Source: Pseudomonadota bacterium (GTDB lineage Bacteria > Pseudomonadota > Alphaproteobacteria > Rhizobiales > Beijerinckiaceae). Taken from it: a DNA stretch of 10,313 nt. Every line of letters starts with the position of its first letter. Within the stretch, counting starts at the first letter, position 1. This document shows, one piece after another, positions 1 through 6,189 of this stretch. The stretch is taken from positions 1 to 10,313 of the forward strand of contig JAFAEL010000015.1 of NCBI GenBank assembly GCA_023423995.1, given 5' to 3'. The position numbers and the translations under genes were made by a program. A model generated the notes under the pieces. It was not told the origin of the DNA. It ran no database searches and was given only the letters and a program-made list of their open reading frames with translations.

Positions 1-459
1 GGGCTTCAGGTCACCGTCGTCGATCGCCTGGATCTTGCCCTTCATGCGGCGCAGGTTGAAGAACAGCTTTTTCTGGTTCGCGGTCGTGCCCATCTTCACG
101 AGCGACCACGAGCGCAGGATGTATTCCTGGATCGCCGCCTTGATCCACCACATCGCATAGGTCGCGAGCCGGAAGCCCTTGTCCGGATCGAAGCGCTTGA
201 CGGCCTGCATCAGGCCGACATTGCCCTCGCTCACGACCTCGCTGATCGGCAAGCCGTAGCCGCGATATCCCATGGCAATCTTCGCCACGAGCCGCAAATG
301 CGATGTCACCAGCTTGTGCGCGGCTTCGCGATCACCATCTGTCTGCCAGCGCTTGGCCAGGATGAACTCTTCGCTCGGCTCCAACATGGGGAACCGGCGA
401 ATTTCGTTCAGGTAACGCGAAAGCCCGCCCTCGCTGGCGAGCAACGGTAATGATGCCAT
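1..459 (-). CDS. rpoH: RNA polymerase heat-shock sigma factor RpoH (sigma-32), N-terminal part
   Basis: This gene begins at the ATG complementary to 457-459 and runs off the left edge, so only the first 153 residues are visible. Reading the minus strand gives MASLPLLASEGGLSRYLNEI at the start. Region 2.1-2.4 follows, with SHLRLVAKIAMGYRGYGLPI, the SEGNVGLMQAVKRF core-binding motif, and FRLATYAMWWIKAAIQEYIL for -10 recognition. The RpoH box appears next as QKKLFFNLRR; that motif separates RpoH from housekeeping sigma factors and is linked to core binding and chaperone/FtsH control. The product directs core RNA polymerase to chaperone and protease promoters after heat or unfolded-protein stress. 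A strong GAGGAGG Shine-Dalgarno lies 5-6 nt before the ATG. It sits downstream of the pseudouridine synthase gene on the same strand, an order often seen in Alphaproteobacteria. Region 4 lies outside the window. Identification is very secure. Confidence 0.96.
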   Translation of the reverse strand, partial: MASLPLLASEGGLSRYLNEIRRFPMLEPSEEFILAKRWQTDGDREAAHKLVTSHLRLVAKIAMGYRGYGLPISEVVSEGNVGLMQAVKRFDPDKGFRLATYAMWWIKAAIQEYILRSWSLVKMGTTANQKKLFFNLRRMKGKIQAIDDGDLKP

Positions 460-463
460 TATG

Positions 464-488
464 ACCTCCTCGGGGGCCCCCCTAGGAG
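464..488 (-). promoter_or_regulatory. rpoH ribosome binding site inside a predicted hairpin
   Basis: On the rpoH mRNA strand the Shine-Dalgarno GAGGAGG (complement of 464-471) overlaps the 3' arm of an inverted repeat at 466-488. CUCCU pairs with AGGAG and a run of Gs pairs with a run of Cs, with one A-G mismatch between the two blocks and a short loop. The ribosome site would therefore be hidden in the folded leader. This suggests translational control of rpoH, possibly by temperature, but the stem is GC-rich and may be too stable to melt on its own. The pairing is seen directly; the function is inferred. Confidence 0.5.
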
Positions 489-527
489 CAGGCCCCGCGG
501 CGACCCCGTGAGATGGCGGCCGCGCGA

Positions 528-547
528 CCCATTCATATAGTGATGGG
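528..547 (-). promoter_or_regulatory. possible rpoH promoter -10 within an imperfect palindrome
   Basis: The rpoH leader contains CTATAT on the minus strand (complement of 535-540), which resembles the alphaproteobacterial -10 hexamer. It sits in an imperfect 20-bp palindrome with CCCAT and ATGGG ends and 7 of 10 positions matching. No good -35 is visible at 16-18 bp, so this could be an activator-dependent promoter, an operator, or chance. It is the only AT-rich patch in the 144 bp between rluD and rpoH. Confidence 0.25.
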
Positions 548-603
548 AAGCATGGCTAAACAGAGGCGCCGTCCGCCGTCGGGCAGATAACGCATCACGT
601 TGG

Positions 604-1638
604 CTATGGTCCCACCTTGGCCGCTGTCGTTTCTGACGGGGGTGCGCCATCGCACATCGCAAGCGCACGATGGAGCCGCTCGAGTTCCGGCGGCAGCGCG
701 CTCTCGAAGCGCATCGTCTCTCCCGTGCGCGGATGCTCGAACTGCAGCAGCGCGGCGTGCAGCGCCTGTCGCCCGAGGGTTTCGAGAGCCTCCCTGGCCG
801 CATCCGGCAGGCGTGCGGCCTTGGTCCGGAAACCCGCGCCGTAGACGTCGTCCCCAAGAAGCGGGTGCTTCACGAAAGCGAGATGGACGCGGATCTGGTG
901 CGTGCGCCCGGTCTCGAGTTCGCAGCGGACGAGGCTCGCCATCGGCTCCGTCCCCTCCCCGAACGTCTCCTCCACCCGGTAATGCGTCACCGCGTGCCGG
1001 CCCCGGCCCTCTGCCACCACGGCCATCTTCTCCCGGTTGGCTTTGCTGCGCTCAATCGCGCGCTCGATCGTGCCGCGCCTCGGCTCGGGCGCCCCCCACA
1101 CGAAAGCCAGGTAGGCACGCTCCAGGGGCCCGGTGCGGCCGTGATCGGCGAATTGCTCCGCCAGCGAATGGTGGGCGAGATCGTTCTTGGCGACGACGAG
1201 AAGGCCGCTCGTATCCTTGTCGAGCCGGTGGACGATGCCGGGCCGGGCGACGCCGCCGATTCCCGATAGGCTCGCCCCGCAATGGGCGAGGAGCGCGTTG
1301 ACCAGCGTGCCCGTCTCGTTGCCGGCACCCGGATGCACGACGAGCCCCGCAGGCTTGTCGATCACGATGAGGTCGTCGTCCTCGAACACCACCGCGAGCG
1401 GGATGGCCTCGGGCCTGGGCGCCGCCTCCGCAGGCGGGGGCTCGTCGAGCCGAATCTCGGCCGGCCCGGACGGCTTGGCGGAAGGGTCCGACACGGCCCC
1501 TCCCCCTATCGTCACCCGACCCTCGCGGATGAGCGCCTGAAGGCGTGAGCGCGACAGGTCGGGCCAGACCGCCGCGAGCAGCCGGTCGAGCCGCTCGGGC
1601 GGCGCCCCCGCCTCGAGCTGATGGATACGCAGCGTCAT
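604..1638 (-). CDS. rluD: RluA/RluD-family 23S rRNA pseudouridine synthase
   Basis: The 344-residue protein matches the full length of RluD-type enzymes, which isomerise specific uridines of 23S rRNA (helix 69 for RluD itself) to pseudouridine. An S4-like RNA-binding domain covers about residues 15-60 (ERLDRLLAAVWPDLSRSRLQ...EGRVTIGG). The catalytic domain follows with DDDLIVIDKPAGLVVHPG at 87-104 and the family signature HRLDKDTSGLLVVAK at 137-151, in which D140 is the expected catalytic Asp. LETGRTHQIRVHLA at 241-254 and HPLLGDDVYG at 258-267 are also conserved in the family. The ATG at 1638 is preceded by a weak AGAGG. The gene lies 144 bp upstream of rpoH on the same strand and is divergent from tRNA-Glu. 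The family is certain. The RluD assignment, rather than RluA or RluC, rests on length, the S4 domain and the rpoH neighbour. Confidence 0.93.
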   Translation of the reverse strand: MTLRIHQLEAGAPPERLDRLLAAVWPDLSRSRLQALIREGRVTIGGGAVSDPSAKPSGPAEIRLDEPPPAEAAPRPEAIPLAVVFEDDDLIVIDKPAGLVVHPGAGNETGTLVNALLAHCGASLSGIGGVARPGIVHRLDKDTSGLLVVAKNDLAHHSLAEQFADHGRTGPLERAYLAFVWGAPEPRRGTIERAIERSKANREKMAVVAEGRGRHAVTHYRVEETFGEGTEPMASLVRCELETGRTHQIRVHLAFVKHPLLGDDVYGAGFRTKAARLPDAAREALETLGRQALHAALLQFEHPRTGETMRFESALPPELERLHRALAMCDGAPPSETTAAKVGP

Positions 1639-1701
1639 GCCTCTGGCCTTGGTGAAAACACGAATGTCGTGACGGAAGGTCGAAATGAGGGCCGTAAGGG
1701 G

Positions 1702-1730
1702 TTGTGGCCGCCCCCACAGGTCATTATACG
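1702..1730 (+). promoter_or_regulatory. possible promoter of tRNA-Glu
   Basis: TTGTGG at 1702-1707 and TATACG at 1725-1730 are 17 bp apart and lie just upstream of the tRNA, so transcription would start near 1737. Both hexamers match the sigma-70 consensus only partly. The position is right, but the call is weak. The 110-bp region must also hold the divergent rluD promoter, for which no clear hexamers were seen. Confidence 0.35.
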
Positions 1731-1748
1731 AGCCGGACCTGCCGGACA

Positions 1749-1824
1749 GCTCCCTTCGTCTAGCGGTCTAGGACGTCGCCCTCTCACGGCGAAAACAGGG
1801 GTTCGAGTCCCCTAGGGAGCGCCA
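1749..1824 (+). tRNA. tRNA-Glu (anticodon CUC)
   Basis: A complete cloverleaf can be folded by eye. The acceptor stem GCTCCCT pairs with AGGGAGC (1814-1820), followed by discriminator G and an encoded CCA at 1822-1824. The anticodon stem TCGCC/GGCGA encloses the loop CTCTCAC (1781-1787), giving anticodon CTC at 1783-1785, which reads GAG. The T arm is AGGGG-TTCGAGT-CCCCT. A short GTGC/GCAC stem lies just downstream but has no T-run, so no standard terminator is seen. No second copy of the tRNA 3' end was found in the window, so there is no visible att-site duplication. Confidence 0.96.
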
Positions 1825-2457
1825 CCGTGCTTTTCAGGCACTTAGCGGTAGGTTCCACGCACAACAGGCACAGGGTTTAGGCACACGCCCCGGGCCGGAA
1901 CCGCTTTGAGCTTCATCAAAAATCCGGCGCATCGCAGCAAGCGCTCGGCTGAATCCGCGTACCCGCCTCAAGCGCATACATTCCATTCAGAACGCAACGG
2001 GAACACTGCTTCGCCCGAGTTGCTTACGAGGCACGGTTAAGGGTTCAACGAGCAGGTTCAGCGGGCGTGGCTGCCGCAGAAGAAAGGGAAAACATTGCGG
2101 CCATACGGGAGTGTCGGCAGCGGACGGGCGAGTTTCAGATGAACGCGCCGACCCACGGTGCCGAGTACCGGGTGACTGACCGGCTCCGCATGCGACCGAG
2201 CGCGATGTAGATGCTTCCGCATGCCCGCGTCGGAGCGGCTCCGGTTCGTGCTGCGACTCGCTAGACTAGGTTCGCCCCGCTTCTTGAATATGCTGTTCAG
2301 GCGTCTCGAAATCCTCTCAAGCGGGATCGAGTAGATGCGCATTCAATTGTCGGAAGAGGCTACCGATCGGGGCGGCAGGACGTCGGAGCACCTGGCCAGC
2401 GAGCGCCGGGCTCATTTTACCTCTTGACTACTTCGGGATCGCCAGCGTCCCGATCTC
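1825..2457. other. intergenic stretch without a convincing gene
   Basis: About 630 bp between the tRNA and the end of the Crp/Fnr gene. No frame shows a recognisable domain or good coding character. Small ORFs exist, including a 94-codon one on the minus strand at 2058-2342 and plus-strand ones at 2221-2334 and 2335-2427. Their compositions look random and none has a clear ribosome site. Just after the tRNA, AGGCAC occurs three times (1836, 1866, 1879). The stretch could be decayed DNA next to a tRNA integration site, but no integrase remnant or direct repeat was seen. Confidence 0.5.
2433..2453 (-). terminator. stem-loop just past the Crp/Fnr stop codon
   Basis: TCGGGA (2433-2438) and TCCCGA (2448-2453) form a 6-bp perfect stem that can extend by CG/CG inside, starting 4 nt after the regulator's stop codon. 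It has no T-run on that strand, so it would be a weak or Rho-assisted terminator, or a 3'-end stabilising hairpin. Confidence 0.3.
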
Positions 2458-3267
2458 TCAGGCTTCCATGAGTGTGGCGGGGCGGCTCGAGCCCGCTTGC
2501 GCTTTCTGCTTCGAGCTTTCCTCGATCGATGGATACACACCGGCCAAGACCTGGTCGAAGTGGCGCCGCAGGGTCACGTTGCAGCCGCATGAACATCGCC
2601 TCAGGGTATCGATGTCATGCACTCGAACCCGCCCGCGTCGTGTTTCCAGCACGTGACGGCGTTTCAAGCTCTGAATCACTCGGCTGATATAGCTTCTGCC
2701 AACACCTAGCATACTCGCCAGTTGTTCTTGTGTGAGGGGTACGTCGTGGTCGCCCGTCCGGTCGATCGCCGCGAGCAACCATTTCACGGTCCGCTGCTCG
2801 ATCGTATGGACGGCGTTGCAGGCGACCGACTGAAACACTTGGGCGAGGAGACAATCCGCATATCGGGCGAAGAGGTGCCGAAGGCTCGGCGACCGTGCCT
2901 CGAATTCAACCAGGTCGGCTGTGGATAGGCGGAGGAAGTGCCCCGGAAATTGGATTTCAGATCGGGCGAATGCCGGCAGGCGCCCGTGGCTGACGATCCC
3001 GCCGACTGCTCCCTCTCGACCGATCAATGCCGTTTCCACCGCCTGGCCGCCGTCAAGGTCGACCACGAAGGAGACGAGGCTCGGGCCGCAGGGGAAATAG
3101 ACGAACCTGACCTCGTCACCGGGCTGATAGAGCATCATGCCCGCTTCGCCTTGCCAGTGATGCAATGAGGGAGCGACGATCGCCAGATCGTCCGGCCGAA
3201 GCGCGCTCAAGAGGTTGTTTTCCGCTATCCGTCCAGCGAGATCATCGAGATTGTTCGCGACGGGCAT
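2458..3267 (-). CDS. Crp/Fnr-family transcriptional regulator
   Basis: This is a 269-residue regulator from the ATG at 3267. An upstream extension of the same frame to 3639 exists, but it overlaps the start of kaiC and is not protein-like. A GGAG lies about 13 nt before the chosen ATG. Residues 15-125 form a cyclic-nucleotide-binding-type beta-roll (YQPGDEVRFVYFPCGPSLVSF, ETALIGREGAVGGIVSHG). Residues 130-165 form the dimerisation helix, ending in HTIEQRTVKWLLAAIDR. Residues 176-205 form the winged helix-turn-helix, LTQEQLASMLGVGRSYISRV, followed by a wing. It lacks the N-terminal four-Cys cluster of Fnr, so it is not an obvious oxygen-sensing Fnr. A C-x-C-x-C cluster (C225, C227, C229) follows the HTH. 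It is divergent from kaiC across 273 bp of dyad-rich DNA and probably binds there. The ligand is unknown. Confidence 0.9.
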   Translation of the reverse strand: MPVANNLDDLAGRIAENNLLSALRPDDLAIVAPSLHHWQGEAGMMLYQPGDEVRFVYFPCGPSLVSFVVDLDGGQAVETALIGREGAVGGIVSHGRLPAFARSEIQFPGHFLRLSTADLVEFEARSPSLRHLFARYADCLLAQVFQSVACNAVHTIEQRTVKWLLAAIDRTGDHDVPLTQEQLASMLGVGRSYISRVIQSLKRRHVLETRRGRVRVHDIDTLRRCSCGCNVTLRRHFDQVLAGVYPSIEESSKQKAQAGSSRPATLMEA

Positions 3268-3344
3268 CGAGACGCACCTACTCCCAGTGGCTTCCCTGCG
3301 GGCAAACGCCGGGGCCGGCATTCCGTTCAAAAGTGCACCCCGAG

Positions 3345-3355
3345 CGAGCTTGTGT
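3345..3355 (+). repeat. extra copy of the CGAG(G)CTTGTGT element
   Basis: CGAGCTTGTGT here matches the arm of the large inverted repeat (CGAGGCTTGTGTC, 3378-3390) except for one missing G. With the two arms, the octamer GCTTGTGT occurs three times: 3348-3355, 3382-3389 and inverted at 3400-3407. The two direct copies are 34 bp apart, about three helical turns. This spacing fits a cluster of regulator binding sites between the divergent genes. Binding is inferred. Confidence 0.45.
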
Positions 3356-3377
3356 TCACTAGTGGACAGACGCTCAC

Positions 3378-3411
3378 CGAGGCTTGTGTCTACAAGGCGA
3401 CACAAGCCTCG
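3378..3411. promoter_or_regulatory. large perfect inverted repeat, candidate operator
   Basis: CGAGGCTTGTGTC (3378-3390) and GACACAAGCCTCG (3399-3411) are perfect 13-bp inverted repeats separated by 8 bp. The dyad lies between the Crp/Fnr gene and kaiC, where an autoregulating dimeric regulator would bind. It is not the classic TGTGA-N6-TCACA Crp site. It could instead act as an RNA hairpin in the leader of either transcript. Confidence 0.65.
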
Positions 3412-3417
3412 CGCGCA

Positions 3418-3445
3418 GCCCAACCGGGTGCGGGGGCGGTTGGGC
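3418..3445. promoter_or_regulatory. second perfect inverted repeat upstream of kaiC
   Basis: GCCCAACCG (3418-3426) and CGGTTGGGC (3437-3445) form perfect 9-bp arms around a G-rich 10-nt spacer, 6 bp after the larger dyad. It may be a second operator or a stable leader hairpin. No T-run follows on the plus strand, so it is not a standard terminator. Confidence 0.55.
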
Positions 3446-3457
3446 AGGTTGGTCGCT

Positions 3458-3482
3458 CGGGAATGATCGTCCGACGTTCCCG
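3458..3482. promoter_or_regulatory. third, shorter inverted repeat upstream of kaiC
   Basis: CGGGAA (3458-3463) and TTCCCG (3477-3482) are 6-bp arms around 13 bp that contain CGTCCGACG, itself nearly palindromic. It is short enough to be chance, but it is third in a row within 105 bp. Confidence 0.35.
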
Positions 3483-3508
3483 CGTTGCAGCGTAAAGCTC
3501 TGGGGAAG

Positions 3509-3524
3509 CGGCTGGACGGCTGGA
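3509..3524 (+). repeat. 8-bp tandem repeat in the kaiC leader
   Basis: CGGCTGGA occurs twice in direct tandem, ending 16 nt before the kaiC ATG, and is followed by another C. It occupies the place where a Shine-Dalgarno would be expected, and none is recognisable there. Confidence 0.5.
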
Positions 3525-3540
3525 CACACAATGGGCTTCG

Positions 3541-5058
3541 ATGACCGCTCCAACACAATCTGATGCGCGCCCCCTTCCCACCGGAGTGCCGGGTCTCGAT
3601 GAGATCTTGGCTGGTGGGTATGCGGCCAATCGTGCTCACCTCGTTGAGGGACGTCCTGGTTCGGGCAAGACAACCTTAGGGCTGCAGTTTCTGATCGCGG
3701 GTGTTGAGCAGGGCGAAACCTGCCTTTACATTACGCTTTCAGAAAGCAAACGAGAGCTACAATCCGTGGCCGCACGCCACGGCTGGTCCCTAGACGGCAT
3801 CGAGATATTCGAGCTTGTTCCTCCGGAATTAAGCCTCGATCCGCGAAAGCAGCAGACGCTCGTTCATTCATCTGATCTTGAGCTCGGAGAAACGGTCTCG
3901 ATGGCCGTTGCCGAAATTGAGCGCGTCAAGCCTAGTCGCGTTGTTTTCGACTCGCTCTCAGAAATTCGGATTCTTTCCCAAGGATCGCTCCGTTATAGAC
4001 GCCAGGTACTTGCGCTCAAGAGTTACTTTCTGACGCACGATGCCACTGTCCTGATGCTCGATGATCTTTCGTCTGAACGGGACGCGCTCAATCTGCACTC
4101 GATCAGCCATGGCGTGATCCGCCTCGAACAGGTCGTGCCGACATACGGTGCGGAGCGGAGGCGGATCAGCGTCATCAAGATGCGAGGTACCACGTTCCGC
4201 GGTGGTCACCACGACATGATCATCCAGAAAGGCGGCGTGCGCATTTTCCCTCGCCTGGTTGCAGCCGATCATCATGCTTCCTTCGCCTTCGAGGTGCTTC
4301 CGAGCGGCATTGCCGAACTCGATCATCTCCTCGGGGGCGGCCTGACAAGAGGCACGAGCACTTTGGTGATCGGCCCATCCGGCTCGGGGAAATCCACTCT
4401 GGCCCTCGGATATCTCCAGTCCGCGCTGGCCCGTAACGAACGGGCTCTTGTCATCAGCTTCGACGAAACGCGCGGGATCCTTCTTGAGCGCGCCAAGGGG
4501 GTTGGTTTCGATTTGGCACCGCACATCGAAGAAGGTCGCCTGCAGATCGAGCAGATAGATCCGGCCGTCGTCACCCCGGGCGAGTTCTCCGCTACTGTGC
4601 GCGAAGCGGTCGAGCACCGAGGTGCCAAGGTCGTGGTCATCGACAGCCTGACTGGCTACCTGAACGCGATGCCTGAACAGCCGTTCCTCGTCCTTCAGAT
4701 GCACGAGCTCCTGTCTTACCTCAATCAGCAGGGCGTAATCACGATAATGATCTTGGCTCAGCACGGGATGGTGGGCCACATGTCCTCGCCAGTCGATCTT
4801 ACATATCTAAGCGACACGGTGGTTATACTGCGCTTTTTCGAGTCAGACGGCCGGGTTCGGAGAGCTCTATCTGTCCTCAAGCGCCGAATAGGCCCGCACG
4901 AAGACACGATCCGCGAGTTCCGGATCGACAGCCAAGGCTTGCGCGTCGGGCCACCTCTGGAGCGCTTCCGGGGTGTTCTCACGGGTGTGCCGAGTTACGA
5001 AGGCGAGCATGACTCGCTCCTGGATCCGCGTGCAGCAGGCGCCTTAGGCGGGCGATAA
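3541..5058 (+). CDS. kaiC: KaiC-like double-domain RecA ATPase
   Basis: The 505-residue protein has two tandem KaiC/RecA domains, near the usual KaiC length. Domain CI has Walker A GRPGSGKT at 37-44 and Walker B VVFD at 134-137. CII has Walker A GPSGSGKST at 278-286 and Walker B VVVID at 364-368. The family-typical ALKSYF, SDTVVILRFFE and ALSVLKRR segments are present. KaiC proteins are hexameric ATPases, and cyanobacterial KaiC autophosphorylates in CII. The paired catalytic glutamates of cyanobacterial KaiC are S67-E68 in CI and D308-E309 in CII. The S431/T432 phosphosites align by eye with T421/Y422. The ATG at 3541 has no clear Shine-Dalgarno, and an out-of-frame 10-codon ORF starts at 3531 and overlaps it. 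The kinase gene follows after 2 nt. GC is lower than in flanking genes (31 of 60 at 3721-3780). A clock role is not shown: no kaiA or kaiB is in the window. Confidence 0.92.
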   Translation: MTAPTQSDARPLPTGVPGLDEILAGGYAANRAHLVEGRPGSGKTTLGLQFLIAGVEQGETCLYITLSESKRELQSVAARHGWSLDGIEIFELVPPELSLDPRKQQTLVHSSDLELGETVSMAVAEIERVKPSRVVFDSLSEIRILSQGSLRYRRQVLALKSYFLTHDATVLMLDDLSSERDALNLHSISHGVIRLEQVVPTYGAERRRISVIKMRGTTFRGGHHDMIIQKGGVRIFPRLVAADHHASFAFEVLPSGIAELDHLLGGGLTRGTSTLVIGPSGSGKSTLALGYLQSALARNERALVISFDETRGILLERAKGVGFDLAPHIEEGRLQIEQIDPAVVTPGEFSATVREAVEHRGAKVVVIDSLTGYLNAMPEQPFLVLQMHELLSYLNQQGVITIMILAQHGMVGHMSSPVDLTYLSDTVVILRFFESDGRVRRALSVLKRRIGPHEDTIREFRIDSQGLRVGPPLERFRGVLTGVPSYEGEHDSLLDPRAAGALGGR

Positions 5059-5060
5059 GA

Positions 5061-6086
5061 GTGTCCGTGCTGATCCTAACCCCAATGGGGCGAGATGGCG
5101 CGGTCGCGTCGGCAATCCTCCATGAGGTCGGGATCGCTTCAACAACCTGCGCCAGCCTCGAGAGCCTCGTCTCAGAACTCGACAGAGCGGCCGCGGCCGT
5201 GATCTCGGAGGAGGCGCTTCGCAATTCCGACCGACGCGGACTCGCGAGCTGGATCGAGCAGCAGCCGCCCTGGTCCGACTTCCCCTTCATTCTTCTGACA
5301 GTCAGGGGGGCATCGCCCGCGCGGCATGTCACCAGCCTGCTCGGGAACGTGACACTGCTCGAGCGACCATTTCATCCGGCCGTTCTGGTAAGTGCGGTCC
5401 GTTCCGCATACCGCGCCCGAGAACGACAATGGGAGGCCGAGCTCTACCTCAGGGAACGCCAGGCCACCGCGGAGCGGCAGTCCCTGCTCATCCGTGAGCT
5501 CCATCATCGCGTGAAGAACACGCTCTCGACCGTCCAGGGCTTGCTTGGCGCCAGTTTCAGGAACACGCTCTCGGCCGAGGAATTCTATCGATCCTTTTCC
5601 GACAGGATCGTGTCCCTATCGAAGACGCACAACTTGCTGACCGAAGACTATTGGCAGAATGCGTCGCTCATCGAGATGCTGCAGAACGAGCTTGGCCATT
5701 ACGATGACGCCGCAAAGCAGCGGATTGGGTTGAACGGGCCGCCGGTTGAACTGTCCGCCGACGTGGCGGTCCCGGTAGGAATGGCGATCCACGAACTGAC
5801 GACGAATGCCGCGAAGTACGGAGCGTTGTCGGTGCCGCAAGGACGGGTCGAAGTGAACTGGACGTTGACGGAGGATGGGCCGGAACGTCAGCTCCAACTT
5901 GCCTGGACGGAACTGGGAGGGCCGCCAGTCGAACCACCGCAACGCAAGGGCTTCGGCTCCGTCTTGCTCGGACGCGTTCTGACGCAGCAATGCAACGCCA
6001 TCATACAGGTCGATTACGGCCGGCGCGGCGTGTCATGTAAAATGCACATACCGCTTGTCGAGGAACGGCTTGTGCCGCAGTATTGA
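5061..6086 (+). CDS. HWE-family histidine kinase with pseudo-receiver N-terminus
   Basis: The 341-residue kinase starts with GTG 2 nt after the kaiC stop and has no strong Shine-Dalgarno, so it is probably translated by coupling. Residues 1-115 resemble a receiver fold (SVLILTPMGRDG, FILLTVRG, ERPF). However, the beta-3 phospho-acceptor position reads VISEEAL, with no Asp, and the usual KPF lysine is Arg, so phosphotransfer to it is unlikely. A linker helix rich in Arg and Glu leads to the dimerisation H-box RELHHRVKNTL, with the likely phospho-His at H149. The ATPase domain has HELTTNAAKYGALS at 244-257 (N249), the W-x-E motif at 282-284 (AWTELGGP) that names the HWE group, and GFGS at 297-300. 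There are no membrane segments, so it is cytosolic. The partner regulator is not in the window. HWE kinases often act in light or general-stress signalling; the input here is probably KaiC, by inference from gene order. Confidence 0.92.
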   Translation: MSVLILTPMGRDGAVASAILHEVGIASTTCASLESLVSELDRAAAAVISEEALRNSDRRGLASWIEQQPPWSDFPFILLTVRGASPARHVTSLLGNVTLLERPFHPAVLVSAVRSAYRARERQWEAELYLRERQATAERQSLLIRELHHRVKNTLSTVQGLLGASFRNTLSAEEFYRSFSDRIVSLSKTHNLLTEDYWQNASLIEMLQNELGHYDDAAKQRIGLNGPPVELSADVAVPVGMAIHELTTNAAKYGALSVPQGRVEVNWTLTEDGPERQLQLAWTELGGPPVEPPQRKGFGSVLLGRVLTQQCNAIIQVDYGRRGVSCKMHIPLVEERLVPQY

Positions 6087-6189
6087 CGCTACGTTTTGCA
6101 TCATTTGCCGAGCCACGAGACCCCCATTTCGTCGAAGGCGTGTCTGGCTAAATAAACCATCTCTCTCCTTTGGCTTGTGGGCCGCACCG
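6087..6189. other. gap after the kinase, no gene seen
   Basis: About 100 bp with no clear terminator. On the minus strand an ATG at 6160 preceded by GGAGAG opens a 19-codon ORF ending near 6101, too short to name. It may be the broken start of a lost gene next to the VOC pseudogene. Confidence 0.35.

Noticed and set aside
1749..1824. tRNA-Glu as an integration (att) site
   Set aside because: No second copy of the tRNA 3' end and no integrase gene or remnant in the window.
2058..2342. 94-codon minus-strand ORF in the gap after the tRNA
   Set aside because: Arg/Ser/His-rich, no ribosome site, no recognisable motif.
3458..3490. EcfG general-stress promoter (GGAAC-N16/17-CGTT) upstream of kaiC
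   Set aside because: GGAAT replaces GGAAC and the spacing to CGTT is 18, so both parts are off consensus.
3531..3563. 10-codon upstream ORF overlapping the kaiC start
   Set aside because: Very short and without a Shine-Dalgarno; nothing beyond position supports regulation by it.
3268..3639. N-terminal extension of the Crp/Fnr frame up to 3639
   Set aside because: It would overlap the kaiC start and its dyads, has a composition unlike a folded protein, and the ATG at 3267 starts at the normal place for the family.
3958..4779. 273-codon minus-strand ORF opposite kaiC
   Set aside because: Antisense to the two Walker motifs of kaiC; no motif of its own.
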